A stretch of 64,000 nt of DNA. Source: Moringa oleifera (lineage: Eukaryota > Streptophyta > Magnoliopsida > Brassicales > Moringaceae). The first letter of the stretch is position 1. Each line of letters opens with the position of its first letter. The stretch lies in contig JAJFZO010000034.1 in the NCBI GenBank assembly GCA_021397835.1, forward strand, positions 1,676,501 to 1,740,500, read 5' to 3'. The notes beneath the pieces were generated by a model. The model worked only from the letters and a program-made list of their open reading frames with translations. It ran no database searches and was not told the origin of the DNA. Below are positions 36,601 through 50,479 of this stretch, piece by piece. The translations under genes were made by a program, and so were the position numbers.

Positions 36601-38674
36601 GCCTTGGCCTATCCTTCAGCTGTGTGTTCACAACCAAAGCCCATTCTTCATATGCCTTAAGAAATCTGCAAAATTTTGCCTGGATGGATTCAGTATTTGT
36701 TAGTCAACTGATTTTCAGCCTCAGGACTAGCTGCCATCTGCTGTGGCATGTGAAACCTCTAGATGTGTGCTCAGATCATAACTACCTATTTTTTGAGTCT
36801 GGTACTATTAAATATTTGATTTGGTGGTTTCTGGACTATTTGGTGCTTATGACTGGAGCTCCCACCTAAGAATGGACAGAAAAATAAAAGAAAACAGAGA
36901 GGGAGGGAAAGAGAGCGCCTTAGAGTTGGTTCCATTACTCTGGATGTATTAGCTGAGCTAGTTATTATCTCAAGGATAAATTAAACTGGATTTGGCTCTA
37001 CTGCTTCAGCCAACCAGTGGTTCTTAACATCCAGCTTATTCTTCAATAAGATGCTAACTTGGGTGGCAGTGGACAAAGAATACCTACACTTTTTTCTATT
37101 GTATCTCTGCTGTATGGAAACATTGTTTCGGGATGTTTTCTATGAATAGAAATATATCTGAAGCTCATCACTTTTGACATCTTAGTTGAGTATGAGCAAA
37201 AGGAAGTACCGAGTAGTCATGTAATTGTTTGTCTATTCCTTATTTTATAACTTTCTAGGTTTATTATGCATGAATAGGAGCTTTCTGGAAAGCATTGCAA
37301 GCTAAGTGGATGGTTGGTTAATGGAATATAGTATGCAAGGGTCACCTTTGGCTTTGTTCTCTTTTCTGTTATCATAAGCCAGAGCATCTATTTCTAGTAT
37401 CATCTTCAACAGAAAACTTGCTGAATGAAATTGGAAAAACTTTACCTAATTAGACTACATGTATTTGATTTTATATGGGTATTATGTAAAATACTAGTAA
37501 AATAAGCACTGTGCATAAGCTTAAAAGAATTGAAGGCATTTGGATTAGGTTTTCAGTCCTTAATAATTGATGATCAAGCATTTTCTGGGGCTCCAGTATG
37601 TTTTGTTAATTAGTTGCATATTAAATTTGCATCTTCTAGGGTCCTCAAGGAGGACTCATTACATATCATGAGGAAAAAGTGCAGATGATGAGCTGAATTT
37701 TTAAATCATCTTTTGTGGTTTGTACATTGTAACAGTGCAATTGCTGTAATTTCTTCCTTAATCATTTTAGCTATTATACATCAACAGATTTCATTTCTGT
37801 TTCTATTCATCTTTGATAATTTAGGTCACATGTATATCTGAAACCATAAAACTGATAGCTGAACGCTGCCACTGTCAATTTTTCTGTCAAACTAGTAGTC
37901 AGTTTTCACTTATTCTTGTCTCATAAATGTTTCTGATGTTAATAGTGATTACATGAAAAATAAAATGTCCCATCTTAATCCCAACAGCTACTATTGAAAA
38001 ATGGTATTTTTATGCTATAGCCTACTACTATCTGCTGCTTATATCTGTGGCCATTTTCTTCCTCCTTTTTGACCTTGTTTAGATTGCGGCTATTGCCTTT
38101 TTCCTAGTGTTTACTAATGCATGATGTTTACAACAGGGATATTTGCCTTTCTTACATTCACATGTGGTTGTTATGGTTATTGACATTTAACAAGACTGAT
38201 CTTGTTCACTTTGTTTCTTGTTGTTCAGGCTGAAGAACTTGGACTTGGGCGAGACGGTAACCTTAACTATGTCTCTAATAGTCTTTCTACTTACAGAACA
38301 GAAATAACCCCAAAGTCCCCCCAATCTCCCCAACCTTTTTTTTTCCTCCTTTTCTGTATGTTACAGATGGAAGATCTGACTTTGGTCTGGGCCGATCTAA
38401 GGGCGGAGGGATACCCACTAATGGACAGTAAGTGTGCTTGCCATCCTTCACTATAAAAGGCTCCTGGGCATTAATCATAAAAGGAAACAGAAGTTAGGGT
38501 TCTACATGATAAGAAACCTCTTTTATATCTAGCAATCCATAATTCTAAACCTTTTTTAGGGGGAAACCAAAAAAGGGAAGAACACCCTTGGTAGCCAGAG
38601 ATGCAAAGAGAATGAGGCAATCAAATGAACCTGATTTTGATGAAGAAGATGATCCTGATATGAACTTGAGATAA
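33675..38674 (+). CDS. EAF6: EAF6/MEAF6-type subunit of NuA4 histone acetyltransferase
   Basis: This is a small chromatin protein of the NuA4 (Esa1-associated factor 6) family, part of histone acetyltransferase complexes in the nucleus. Exons are 33675-33687, 33836-33930, 34298-34398, 35823-35892, 38229-38256, 38367-38427 and 38560-38674; phase is kept at every junction and the product is 160 residues. Domain seen: NPAAMLTSLMSKRGKLQEEL, then IEKQVYELETSYLQDSG and GNALKGFEGFLSSSK (about residues 12-68), a coiled-coil block diagnostic of the family. A basic KRSRKFQPEDRLFSLSSVTSP follows, and then an acidic tail (EPDFDEEDDPDM). Exon 1 codes only MESDG. A competing upstream ATG at 33589 reads through intron 1 in frame with exon 2; I prefer 33675 because a short MES-type N-terminus directly before the NPAAML block is what I recall for plant homologues. 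Confidence 0.88.
34119..34161. repeat. 22-bp tandem duplication in EAF6 intron 2
   Basis: The unit TTTCTCTTTTGGGGTTATC plus three bases is present twice in a row, with one A/G difference near the end. Confidence 0.85.
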
Positions 38675-40639
38675 CTTTTTATGGAAGGCTTATAAATTGG
38701 CCCTGAATGTACTTGGGTAGGCTGTAGCAGATGGCAAACAGGATTAGAATCCTTTAGGACGGATGTATTGTATACCATATTCTTTAGATGTTCCTAAATT
38801 ATGAATCACTAAAAGAATGGGGAAAAGGTAGAATCCTTTTAGGATGATCTATTTATTGCTGCATGATGCTTAGCTACTGGTATCAAGCACAGTTTATTTT
38901 TGTACTTATTTGTTTTTATCAAAGTTTTAGTTTAAATTTTTCTTTTTACTGTACTCCAAATGCTTTTTCTTTTTCTTTTTTTCTTGGGTTGTTGAGTGTT
39001 AATCTCATATTAAGATTTTCTGTTGATTTGCGGGCTTTTAATAATATTATATTACATAACAATGTAATAAATTTCATGATTTATATTTTTTATTAATATT
39101 ATAAATTATTAAAACATTTTTATAATTTTTATTAAAAAACTTAATATAAAATTCGGATCAGTAAGGGATTTTCATCCGATATTCTGATTGCATGCTGATA
39201 AATATGCTAATGATGATAAATATGCTAATGGAAGGTTGTCCATGGAGTCCCATCTATGCTTGAATATGTTCTCCTATGGCTGTTTATGTAACGTTCTCTA
39301 ATGGAAGTGGACCTTTGGTGGGCAAAATGAATTTGAAAACTTGGGCCTCATTCCGCATCTTGATACTGTCCCCAACACTTTTTAGATTGTGTCGGTTGAT
39401 TGATTACCGCTGGATTATTTTATTGATAATATTGTTTAATCAATTAGGTTATTGCTTGTTCTAACCTCTTGCCAGTTATTGGTTTACCACTTCTCATTGA
39501 TCTCATCCAAAAACCAAGCCATTTAACTGTCAAATCAACTAAAGACTTGGTTAACCCAATCACAGAGAAGACGTGGGAAACCAAGTGATGGTAGCTTGTT
39601 ACCTCAAGACCTGGCTGCTCTCTTGATTGTTTGTTGATTGAACGTTTCTTGTTTCTTCAAAGAAGCATAACCCTAATGAGGCATTTAAAATGTTTCTTCA
39701 ATTACTTGCAAATGAGATTTTCACCTAATGAATTAGTTGAAGAATTCAAATCATTTGCACCAAACTGATTGGATTACCCTATGATGGGTCTTAATTGAAT
39801 TTAAATGAAATAATAAACACGTGATTTATTTTTTTATTACTATAATATTAGGTTAAATATTTTTTAATTAAATTGTAAACTTGTAATGACTTATAAAAGA
39901 TAATTTTGACATTCACTTTAGTATTTAATACTTAAATAAATATTAGTAATATAAAAAAATGATACATAAATTTTTAATAAACGTTATAAGAGAATTTAAA
40001 CTTAAATAAAAGTTCCTTCTTGTTCTTAATTTATATAATTTTAATAATCACTTAAGTGACCTAATATGAATGTTAAATTCAAATTAAGTTAATGTGATAA
40101 TAGGTATAATCTAAGCTGAATTAATATTAAAATTACACATTATTTTTTCATCGATATGTATTTATTAAGTGACATAATCTTTTATTATTAGTTCAATTAA
40201 AACTTAAAAATAATAAATATATACACATATGTGCCCTTTTTTATAATTTTTATTATTAATTTGGTTAAAACTCGGAAATTATATATATATTAATAAATTA
40301 ATTTGTGAAAAGGGACAATGAGTGAGTGCATGCACGAGGAATTCATCAAAGTCAGTCATGTGGACCAAAGTAAAGTAAATGTATATTTTTGGTCCTCATG
40401 GTTTGCCCAAAAGAGTGGAAAATGCCTAACAAACACAAAAGACAAACAGATAATGTTATGATCAATTTGTGAAGAAAAAGCAAACCCACCAATCAATATA
40501 AAATTCATATGATATAAGGTCAGTGGACGATAGTATCAATCATGACAATACATTTCAACAACACTAACCAATAAAAGCTAAGATTGAAATATTATAAATT
40601 ATGACGATAGATGGCTTAAGTCTCTAAGGTTTTTCAATA

Positions 40640-42310
40640 TTTATTTTATTTAATAATATTTTATAAATATATCTACAAATTATAAAAATTTTAAATTATA
40701 CTAATTTTTTATTTTAAACTTTAATATGATAGTTAAATTAATTATATATTTAGTCTTTCAATTTGATCTCAATTGTATTTTACTTTAAATGACTATGAAA
40801 AATTCTTAACATTTTTATTATTAAAATATCTTAAAAATGATTCGGATAAATGCTATACTCTATTTTGAGTTTATTAAATAATTTTAAACTCATTAATTAT
40901 TTTTTATATATTTTTAAATTTTTTACTATACATATTTTGAAAAATATTTTTAAGATTTAAAAAACTTTAAAAATAGTTTGCGATGATAGTTGAACATTTT
41001 TCTTAAATATACGAAAAATTTTGAAGTCAAAATTTGTTTTATAAGATCTTTAATTTAAATATTTTTAATTTTTAAAGTATTAATATAAAAATTAAACTAA
41101 ATTAAAACATCATATATATATATAATTAATTTAATCATGATAAAATAAAAGGTAGATATAATTTAATTTTTTTTACATTTACACAAACTTTTAAAATAAA
41201 TAAATTGAAAGCAAACCATACCTATATAAAGTTGTCATCCTTTACATAATTTAATAATGTTAAAGAGTATTTTCGTGATATCAAAACTCAAAACAATAAA
41301 CTAAATTTAAAAAATTATTATGATAGATAATTTACTATTTCAAATTTTAACCCGTTTAAAATTATTTTATCAAATAATATTAAATTAAATTATTTTTATA
41401 TTTAATATAATTTCTTTAAAATTTATCAAAAATTATAGATTATTACAATATGAACAAAATTTCGGATTGGTCAAAAGATAATAATATTCAAATAAAACAT
41501 GCGGAAAATATGAGCATAAGATAATGTATGGAGATTAGATGCAATGTTTGTCTTTGCTTTGACGGGACTAATCGGAAGACAGTTGTGGGTCAATATTTCA
41601 TACGAGGAGACTTAATTGGATTCATGTGTCTCTCCTTTATGCAAGTTGGTAACCTAGTAGGTATAGTGAACTGGTTTCCTTTTGCTATTCTTATTTAATT
41701 ATAATTATATTTCTAATCGAAGTTCATATGTGATTACTTTCATTCAATGAACCTCATCCTCAACCTTTTGCCATCCAAGCTAATTGAGTTTACCTAATCT
41801 TTTGTTTTATGCCGCAGCTTGTTTGCGTCGGCATAGTTTTGATTTATCATTATTTTTTTTTTATTTTTTAATAAAATAGATATAAAAAATTTAAATTATA
41901 TTATATTTTAATTTAAAATTTTGATATATCAATTTGATTAATTTTAATTATATTTAATTTTTTAATTAAATATAAATTACCATTTCATTCAAATGGTTAA
42001 AATAATAAGTTTTTTTGTTATTGAAATACCTAAAATATATCAAATAAATTTTATACTTTATTTCAAACTTTTTTAAATTTGATTAATTTTTTATTCATAA
42101 GTTTTTTTTAATGAATTTTTAAAAATTTGATATTGTAAATTAAAAATACATTTTTTATTATTAAAATTTTTTAAAATTTTTTTAATGCTAACTTGATTTT
42201 TTTATTTGCAAAAATTCTTAAATCAAAATTTATCGTATAAGTCTTTAATTTGATAATCTCTACTTTTAATTTTTTAAAAATATATTTAAATTAAATTAAT
42301 TACATTTAAA
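40640..42310. repeat. AT-rich fold-back family sequence (two copies)
   Basis: About 40640-41110 and 41870-42310 both show an 'ATTATTGAAATACCTAAAA'-like word, then a 'TTTATACTTTATTTCAAA'-like word, and finally an arm with 'AATTTATCGTATAAG' or 'AATTTGTTTTATAAG' followed by 'TCTTTAATTTAAATATTTTT'. The order and orientation match the copies at 32.9 and 56.5 kb. About 550 bases of unique or other sequence separate the two. Edges are approximate. Confidence 0.45.
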
Positions 42311-44279
42311 TTATAAAATTAAAAAATGTGTAGCTTGAATTTTTTTATATTTATTTTGAATAATATTAACTTATATGTGACATTATAAAAAGGGTTATTC
42401 ATTATTTTCTAATTTAAAATTATTTCATAAGTATATTTTCAATCTCTATGATCAATGTTTAATATTTGACGTAATAATTTCTTTTTTCAAAAAAAATAGA
42501 AACATCTTTGCCTGATATTATTTTGATTTTCGTCTCTTAAAACATTTAATTTTATAAAATCCCACCACTAGCAAGGTGACATGCAATTAGGACAATTTTT
42601 AACAAATAAATTAATGAGAAAAGCATAGTTTTTAATATGATTTTTCTTTGCTCTACTTTATAAATATTAAAGAGGATTATAAGTTGGAAAACAGCAAGCA
42701 CGTGGGTATTTGATAAAGAAATTTTTTTTTTTTTTAAAAAAGCCCAAATAATTGACCATGACCAGGACAACTTCATAGTTAATGTCCCTTGTTTTGATCC
42801 TAATTATGGAAAGCATTCAATGCATTGACTCCTCCTTACATCCACAGCTCACCTCATATTATTCCTTGGACAGTATATAAATCAATTCGGCTATTAATTG
42901 GGACTTTTATGATAAGAAAAATCCCACAAGCAATATAATAAAAATATTCGTAAAAGGTTTTTTTAATTAATATTTTTTATTTATAAAATAATATTGATTT
43001 AATATTATCATATTTTGTTTGATGTAAAACAGAAAGTATGTTGAATGCTTTTATTTGATATAATTATATTAATTTTTCGATAAAAACAGATAAAAAATTG
43101 ATTTTGTAATTAAATTAAATTTCATATATTTATTTTTTATTTAATTAATACATATCAATATCTATGCAAAATATCAAAATAACTTATAGTAAAAGATAAA
43201 ATTATATCTAATTAAGATGAGATCTATATGGTGATTAATTAATTAAGACATAATTTTGTTCATAAAACTCTTCGATACTGAATTTAAGCTAAAGTAATAA
43301 GAAGTAAAGTTCATGTTAATTCTAAATTCAATTTTAAAGTATAATTAATTACTCCTAATTAACACTAAATGAGTAACAGGATAGCTCTACCCTTTTTTTA
43401 AATAGTGGCTTATGGTCCCATTTCACTTTTCATTAGAAAACAAGACCCATTATTATGTTTAAAAAAATAATTGAAAATAGCCATTATGGTCGCTCACATT
43501 AAGTTAATATTCCTGTCTTAATTAATTTCCTAATTCCAACTTGAGTTAGTATTGGATAATTATATGAAATTAATTAAATATTGATCCAATTGTACTTTGC
43601 CCTACAAAGCACATAAACAAACATATATTTAAATTTGTAGCAAGATTGGATATGATTGACCATATTCAAATATTAATACGTGTGAATTGCAAGGTACTAC
43701 TGGCTAGATCTAAGTAATAGCAGAATTTTAGTCGGCGGCACACTGAGAAATTGATCGAGTCTATTAATGCCAACTAGTCAACTCCAATGTGTTAAAAGAA
43801 TTAGATTAATTAGTTTGATTTGGTATATTAATTTTAATTTCATAATTGATTCTTATGCAGAAGGATTAAGTCAGCAATTTCAACTAGTCAAATTATCTAA
43901 CTTGAGTTTTTTTATAGTTAATGACCAATTCCCATAAAACAATTATACTCAATTAACAAAACCTATATACCACTATTTTTTTAATTCTAACTTTGTATTT
44001 TTTGAAAAAATTAATCATTATAAAATATAAGATAAATCAAAATAATATTTAATTATTGAATAAAATTTAATATCATTGTACCAGTAAATTTGTCATATAA
44101 TTTAAGTTAATGTTTTAATAAGTTAAATTTGGAGACCTATTATGATATGTAAATTGATGTAAGAACTTTATCATATAATTTATGAGGGTGAAAATTATGT
44201 AAAATTTTAATATTTACTTATAATATCAAACGAATGTTAATATCCAAAAGATTATCAATCAGATGTTGATATATTAATT

Positions 44280-44530
44280 CAGATCAAAATTAAATTATTA
44301 TATATTTTTTTAAAATTAAAGAATTCCAATTAACAGTTTTATACAATAAATTTTCACTTAAAATTTTTATAAAAATAAAACAATAATCAAACTACCATTA
44401 CAAAAATTTTAATATATTTTGAATACTAAAAATATATATTTTAACGACAAAAATATTTATAAATTTTTTTATAATTATTTAAATTAAAATATAATTTAAA
44501 TTAAATTAATAAATTAAAATTTAATTTATT
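44280..44530. repeat. Fold-back family fragment, reverse orientation
   Basis: The word order around 'ATACAATAAATTTTCACTTAAAATTTTTAT' (44341-44370) is the reverse complement of the right arm of the copies at 2.2 and 56.6 kb. Only one arm was identified. Confidence 0.4.
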
Positions 44531-46129
44531 ATCTCTGAAGGGTTAGAGTTTGATTTCAAGTACAAAATATAATATAATCAGTCCAACAAAATCAAAATTA
44601 AATTGAGTATCATAAATGTGAAGATGAATGAAATGAAGATAACCAATGATAGAGTCAAATTAAGAGCATAGATTCTGCCAAAAAAAAAAAGGGGATAATT
44701 TTCTAAACTCGACTGTAGCCACCAATCCAATGAAGTTGTAAAGGTAGAAAGCATGCATGCATGGCGTGCAAGTGGCAATGCATCCATTGAAAACCAAACA
44801 GACTCATCATAAGAGTGTGTCTTGATTTTGACCACTGTACCAATTCTCCTAAACCCCAAGATCGCAGCAAAAACAAAAACAAAAAGGAAAAGAGCTTTTC
44901 CAAGTAAGACATAAGCTGCCCATGCACATCAACTTGCATCTCATAGTGCTGCCTCTTTCTTTGACCATTATCAATTCAAGCATTTCATCCTATTACTCAT
45001 TACAGAACCAGTCAACCAAAATGAAACCAACTCCATTTATAAATAATTCACAAAATAACCAAAAAAATTGAGATCTAATGATTAATTCATGTCATCTTAA
45101 ATTTAACTATTAGGAATAAACTCAGTAATATTAAGAGAATTTGAACTTTGATTATTTTATTAATCTTTTAAATTACGTAAACTTAAAATGATTAGCTAGA
45201 TTGACAGTTTATGCTTACATCACTTGGTCATTATGAAAATAATGACCAGATAATTAATTGATTATAGGGTTAGTATTTGTAGGTTAACCCTATAATGTAT
45301 GCCCTATAAAAAACCAATCTTTTTTGGGATTATATAGATACATTGCTTTCAATGATCTTGATAATGTATTTAAATTGCAAAAATGGGAAGATGTAAAATG
45401 TGGGTTTTGTAGCCTGAGTGGAAAATAATATATGAAAGTGTGTGGGATATTCTTTTGAATCCAATCAAATTAGATGAATATGACATTTTTGTGGCTTTGC
45501 TTGTTTTTTATCCTTAAAAAAATCAACCCACGTGTAAATGTTTACAGGCTGAGTGCTAAGTGCCGAGAAATTGCCTCCCAAGAGAGAAGGAACAAAGAAA
45601 GAGAGGCTGCATGATTGTGTTAACATCGTCAACACTGCAATTCGGCTCTCGTCAACCCCACCACCACAAGAAGGAAATTAAAAAAAAAAAAAGAAAAAGA
45701 AAAAGCTATTTTGCTTATTCAAATTATATCATCATTTGCTGACAAAGGGCTGATTAAATTATTTGATATTCCAGGAGAATATGTCGATGATGCTTCTGTC
45801 TGATAACGTTTTGTTCATTTTCTGGTTTACTTTTACTGGTCCACCACATCGCAATGAGTGAGTACCCAATAAGAATAAATAATTATAGATTTAGAGAAAA
45901 CTAAAGGGTCTGAAGATTGGAGCTCGATATCCTCTTTCCTGGAAACCGCTACTGCTTTTGAACGCAGAGATGCCTTTCTTGTCTTGACTTTTCCAGCACC
46001 CTCTTGCAATAAATACCCACCTCGGCTCTTCAATAAGTTTCAGTCTGAGTGATTTGGTTTGAAGAACAAGAGCGAGAGTGACAACTGGCTGGTGAGTTCT
46101 GTAGAGTTTCATAGACGAAGAAGATCAAG

Positions 46130-47479
46130 ATGGTGAGGGCTCCTTGCTGTGAGAAGATGGGGTTGAAGAAGGGGCCATGGACGCCTGAAGAAGATCAAAT
46201 CTTAGTCTCTTACATTCAGAGATACGGCCACGGAAACTGGCGTGCGCTTCCAAAGCAAGCTGGTAATGCCACAATCCTTCCCTGAAGACGTACTTTAGGA
46301 CAAAAAGATAGCTTCTTGGATTACCAGAGAAAGTAGACTAAACCACCATGGATTTGCAGATTCTAATTAACCAGACAAACTTTATCATAACAAGCTTTCT
46401 CTCTCTTGCGGATTAACACAAAAGCAAAACAAGAGAAAATTTTGAGTCACCTTTCATGAGAGCCATGATTTTGTGACCAATGCTTTATATGGTGATGTCT
46501 TATGTGTTGTTGTGTCTCTTGTTTTGCAGGTTTGTTGAGATGTGGGAAAAGCTGCAGACTCCGGTGGATAAACTACTTGAGACCTGACATTAAACGAGGA
46601 AACTTCACCAGAGAAGAAGAGGAAACTATCATCAACTTGCATGAAAAGCTGGGAAATAGGTAAGCATCAATGGTTTTCCTGTGCATATATCTCTTTAAAC
46701 ATTCAATCTGTTGGAAGAAATGATGCATCTTTGTCAGACAATAATAATTTCTTCCCTTAATCAGATGGGTTTATTATAAAATACAAGTCCAGCTGAAAGA
46801 TTCTTTGATTTAAGGACACATTAATCAACAAACAAGTTGCAGATTGTCTGATACAAAACTTTTCCTGTTGTCTTCTAGGTGGTCAGCAATTGCTGCAAGA
46901 CTGCCAGGAAGAACGGACAATGAGATAAAGAATGTCTGGCATACCCACTTGAAGAAGAGGCTCAACCAGGGCCAGGCCATTCCAGTGACCAAAAGAAACA
47001 CTCCTAAGACAGCGAAATCTGAATCCGACATCACGAGAAAATCATCAGAATCTGCAGATTCGAATGTTACTGCACAGCCTGGAGGAATTGAAAGTCCAGG
47101 TTATGCCTCATTGTCTCCACAGCCATCGTCCAGTGACATGTCCTCAGTCTCAGATGCCACAACGACACCCACGAATACTGAGAAAATTAACATGGACATC
47201 AAAGTTGAACAATTTGATTCATGGGAGGAGTTCCCCGAAATCGATGAGAGTTTCTGGTCTGATGCATTATCTGCTGTGGATTCTTGCACACCGTCTGACT
47301 TTACCGGGATCATGCGCAATGAATTCCAGCAACAATTTCCATTCAACTCAGTGGATCATGCAATGGAAAACGGATACGGGTACGTTCCAAACATCGATGA
47401 TGGCATGGAATTTTGGTATGATCTCTTCATCAGAGCTGGTGATGGACAAGAACTAGCCATTTTTGATGAACTCTTGTAG
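46130..47479 (+). CDS. R2R3-MYB transcription factor, subgroup 2 (MYB13/14/15, MYB4-rice type)
   Basis: This is a nuclear DNA-binding regulator; subgroup 2 members control stress, cold and defence phenylpropanoid (stilbene/lignin) genes. Exons are 46130-46262, 46530-46659 and 46879-47479, giving 287 residues with the two-intron pattern standard for R2R3-MYBs. The R2 repeat begins at [18 protein letters not shown] with the W..W..W spacing, continuing through [20 protein letters not shown]3 runs from [17 protein letters not shown] to [19 protein letters not shown]. The C-terminal part carries the subgroup-2 motifs [11 protein letters not shown] (about 210-225) and [12 protein letters not shown] near the end. 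An acidic/Ser-rich linker lies between them. The R3 coding sequence at 46904-46924 resembles the conserved miR858 target region. Assignment to MYB14 versus MYB15 is not possible by eye, so no symbol is given. Confidence 0.92.
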
Positions 47480-49005
47480 AGCAGCATAAGTTGAGGGACA
47501 AGAGCATTTGAAGTATCTTCTTGATCTTGATTCCCACGGTGATTGAGACAACAATAGCCACTGTGGCTGCAGATTCTCCAAATCCGAAAGTTAGAATCAT
47601 TCATAGACCAAGAAAAAGCAAAGGCGAACCAGCAGAGTCTCCGCTAAATGGTATCAAGGATAACGGTGGCGGGAGACTTCGTGATGATCTAAAGGGCCAA
47701 AAAGGAGAATTAAGACAAGGTGGAGACTGAGAAACAGATGTATAGTGAAGATATAGCAAGGTTTTGGTGAAGAATTAGAAGAACAAGCTAGCTGCTTCCG
47801 ATTAGGCTCCTAACCTCTTGCTTAGAACAACTTTGATCATGAGCTCCTTCAGATCATTAGCCTTATCAAACCCACAAGATGATGATAGATACTTAATGTG
47901 TAAAATTCTTATAGTGCGTCTACTTTAGTCATTCATTGATTTGTACAATCTAGTGGCTAGTGTAGTCAATAAGAATGGAACCATTTAGACACTCAATTGA
48001 GTGAAAAGAATTAAATAATTTCATTATCATTTGTGTAGCAGCGGATTATGATATGCATGAAGTTGATCATCAAAAGAGCTCCTTCTGGTACTTCTCTCTC
48101 CATTACCTTTTTTTTTTTTTTCATTGTATACTAAGATTGTAATCTTTGTCACATCATTTTTCGTGCTCTCTGGATGCTTTATTGGATGTTTATGTATAAG
48201 ACATCGAAATGAAAAAGGTAGTCCAAAGGGCAGAGCTAAGTGATTGGATCCCTTCAAGCATACATTTTCGATTGTTTTAGCCTGAGCTGTCTTGATATAG
48301 TCTTTCTCAGCGTCAAAATTGCACTCACGTATATTGAGTTCTAAAAAATTTGAAAACCAGGAGCTGAGTACACAAGATAGATCATTTATCTCATAGATAT
48401 GATGAATTACGAATAGCTGCTTAGTCAAGCAATCTCAACAAATTTAAGTGTGGCTCATTTAATGTCACCTTGCAAATAAATGTTAAGTCTTTTTCATTAG
48501 TGGTCCATGATCTTTCATTATGGTGACACCATAATTAGGATTACTTTCTTTTTCAAAGCAACTTATCACATTAATATGGTGATAAGGTTTCTCAAGCCAA
48601 AACAGTCTATTCTTTTATATTGTTTAATAAGATTTAAAAGAATCTTACTTGAAGTTTTAAATTCTCAAACCAAATTGCAAAAGCTTTCAACCTCTGAGAG
48701 ATATATTTCAATCTATTTAAAATTTGAATTTGATTTATATGTTATTTAAATTTATAAGAACGCATGATTACACGGTGATTTAATCTTTGAAGCATTGATA
48801 AAAATTTTAAAGCATCATGAAAAGATTATATATTCTTTCCTTACTTTTGATAGAACATGATATGTATCCCTCAAAGGGTTATGTTTTTCGAAGTTATCGG
48901 AAAATTACCAGTTGGAAGATAGAAACATTGAAGAAGATGAAAAATGAGAAGAATTTTGCATCCATATTGGACAAATTAATGGCTACCAGATTCCAAAGTA
49001 AGATA

Positions 49006-49383
49006 TTATTGAAGAAGCCTGGCCAATGCCATAAATAAAGCAAGCCAACAATCAGGTTTATTTTCCTCCAAATAGCTTGGTTCAGTCATCACATCAGGCA
49101 TACAGTTAAAAAGGAAAAGATGTGGAAAAAGAAAGGGAGGAATAGGCATCGGAGCCTGGATTTGGTCATCATCTGTTAGTCCTTGGAGAAATTTTATGGG
49201 TATCATTTCTGATTCTTTGTCCTTTCTCCATCTTTTCTTCAGTTTAGAACAAAGTTGCTTGCGGTGTTTCCAACATCCATTGGAGTTGTAATTTCTTGGA
49301 CAACACATTAGTCTTCTCTCTTTGTTTTGGGAACCCACCAGCTTTATACTTAGGACCATAGCTTTCCTTGTTGCTTCCTGCAT
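49006..49383 (-). CDS. Unrecognised open frame, possible small protein
   Basis: This frame has 125 codons with a basic, Cys-containing middle (MCCPRNYNSNGCWKHRK, then KLKKRWRKDKES) and a hydrophobic proline-rich stretch (APMPIPPFLFPHLFLF). I do not recognise it, and no splice partners are obvious. It lies in a spacer of ordinary composition between MYB and MDH. It may equally be a chance frame in a noncoding transcript or spacer; transcript or homology evidence would be decisive. Confidence 0.15.
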   Translation of the reverse strand: MQEATRKAMVLSIKLVGSQNKERRLMCCPRNYNSNGCWKHRKQLCSKLKKRWRKDKESEMIPIKFLQGLTDDDQIQAPMPIPPFLFPHLFLFNCMPDVMTEPSYLEENKPDCWLALFMALARLLQ

Positions 49384-50479
49384 TTCGTTTCTCGTTGCAT
49401 AGTCATTGATGCTGATCGGTGACTAAAAGGGCTTCTCGTGAGGAGAGCGTAGAATTATACATAAGATGGACTAAATCACTGGAGGGACTTGCATGCGCCT
49501 CTGATAAGATCAACATTGATTTACTGTTTGGTTGAAGAGAGAAGGCATTCATAGACCCGAGTCTTCTCTAACAGGTTGGTCAATTCTTGCTTTTTGTCTT
49601 TCTTCTTTTTGGAGTTATGTTTTTATCTTTTAGATCTCTTGATTGGTTTTTTCTAATCATCTACATAGATTTTTCAGCCATCTTTCCTCCTTTTTTTATT
49701 AAAGTAATTTCTGGGACTCAATTTTAAATGGGTGTTTGTTTGTATGAAATTTAAGGACTCTACATGATTTATAATTGATGCAAGCTGGACTTTCATTAAA
49801 GACAGTAGCCCTCTACCTTCCAAAAATTCTGCAATTCCACCTGTTAAATGAATAATTACAAGTAAATACTCCAGAAATCTTTTCACTCTTTCTCCATGGA
49901 TTCATACTTCTCTTATACAAAAATTATTCCATGGATTTCAAATTGTTCTGTTTGATACAAGAGAAATATCTCCACCTACATGGCATCATAATTCAATGCT
50001 TAAGGCTTATGGACTCTTTAACCCTAGAAAAAAAAAAAGGCACATTTTTTAAGCTGGAGTTACAGTTTTGCCAGAATTCATTAACATAACAAAACCACAA
50101 TTCATTTAACCCTGGAAGCTAGAGAATAGAAAATGACAAAAATTAAGCTTAGATAAGCAAGATCCACTGACAATCCCTTCTTGTTTATCTCTAAGAATCA
50201 GTGGCATTCATGAACAATGGATGTAATGTGTTGCTAACCAAATTAAAAACTTAGATACTGCTAGTGCCCCTTTGGAACCCAACAGTTACAAATTTATTTG
50301 CACTCATTCCTACTATAGCTTGCTCTAGCAAAGACCTGTTGAAGCAGCTTGGCATCAATGTCTTCCATGTAGCAGGCCATGGGCCGTGGCTAATTGGACA
50401 TCTTTGTCCACTGCCCTTCGTTCTGCAAAGCTACTTACAGGACTAGACCAGGGCTCTGATTGTACTATATATTTATAAG

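Larger units (their letters stand above)
38780..46080. other. Gene-poor AT-rich region between EAF6 and MYB
   Basis: More than 7 kb without a supportable gene. Stretches of fold-back family repeat lie near 40640-41110, 41870-42310 and 44280-44530, separated by islands of ordinary composition (39170-39800, 41500-41830, 42540-42880, 44700-45010). An 18-bp unit GATAAATATGCTAATGAT is repeated at 39197 and 39215. Minus-strand open frames near 44578-44939 overlap each other and show nothing recognisable. Confidence 0.55.

Noticed and set aside
44578..44939. Overlapping minus-strand frames with Met/Cys-rich peptides
   Set aside because: Two frames overlap in different phases, and the hydrophobic end is translated AT-rich repeat; no evidence for a gene.
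48027..48428. 133-codon minus-strand frame after the MYB gene
   Set aside because: Composition looks like spacer or UTR sequence, no domain is recognisable and no splice partners exist.
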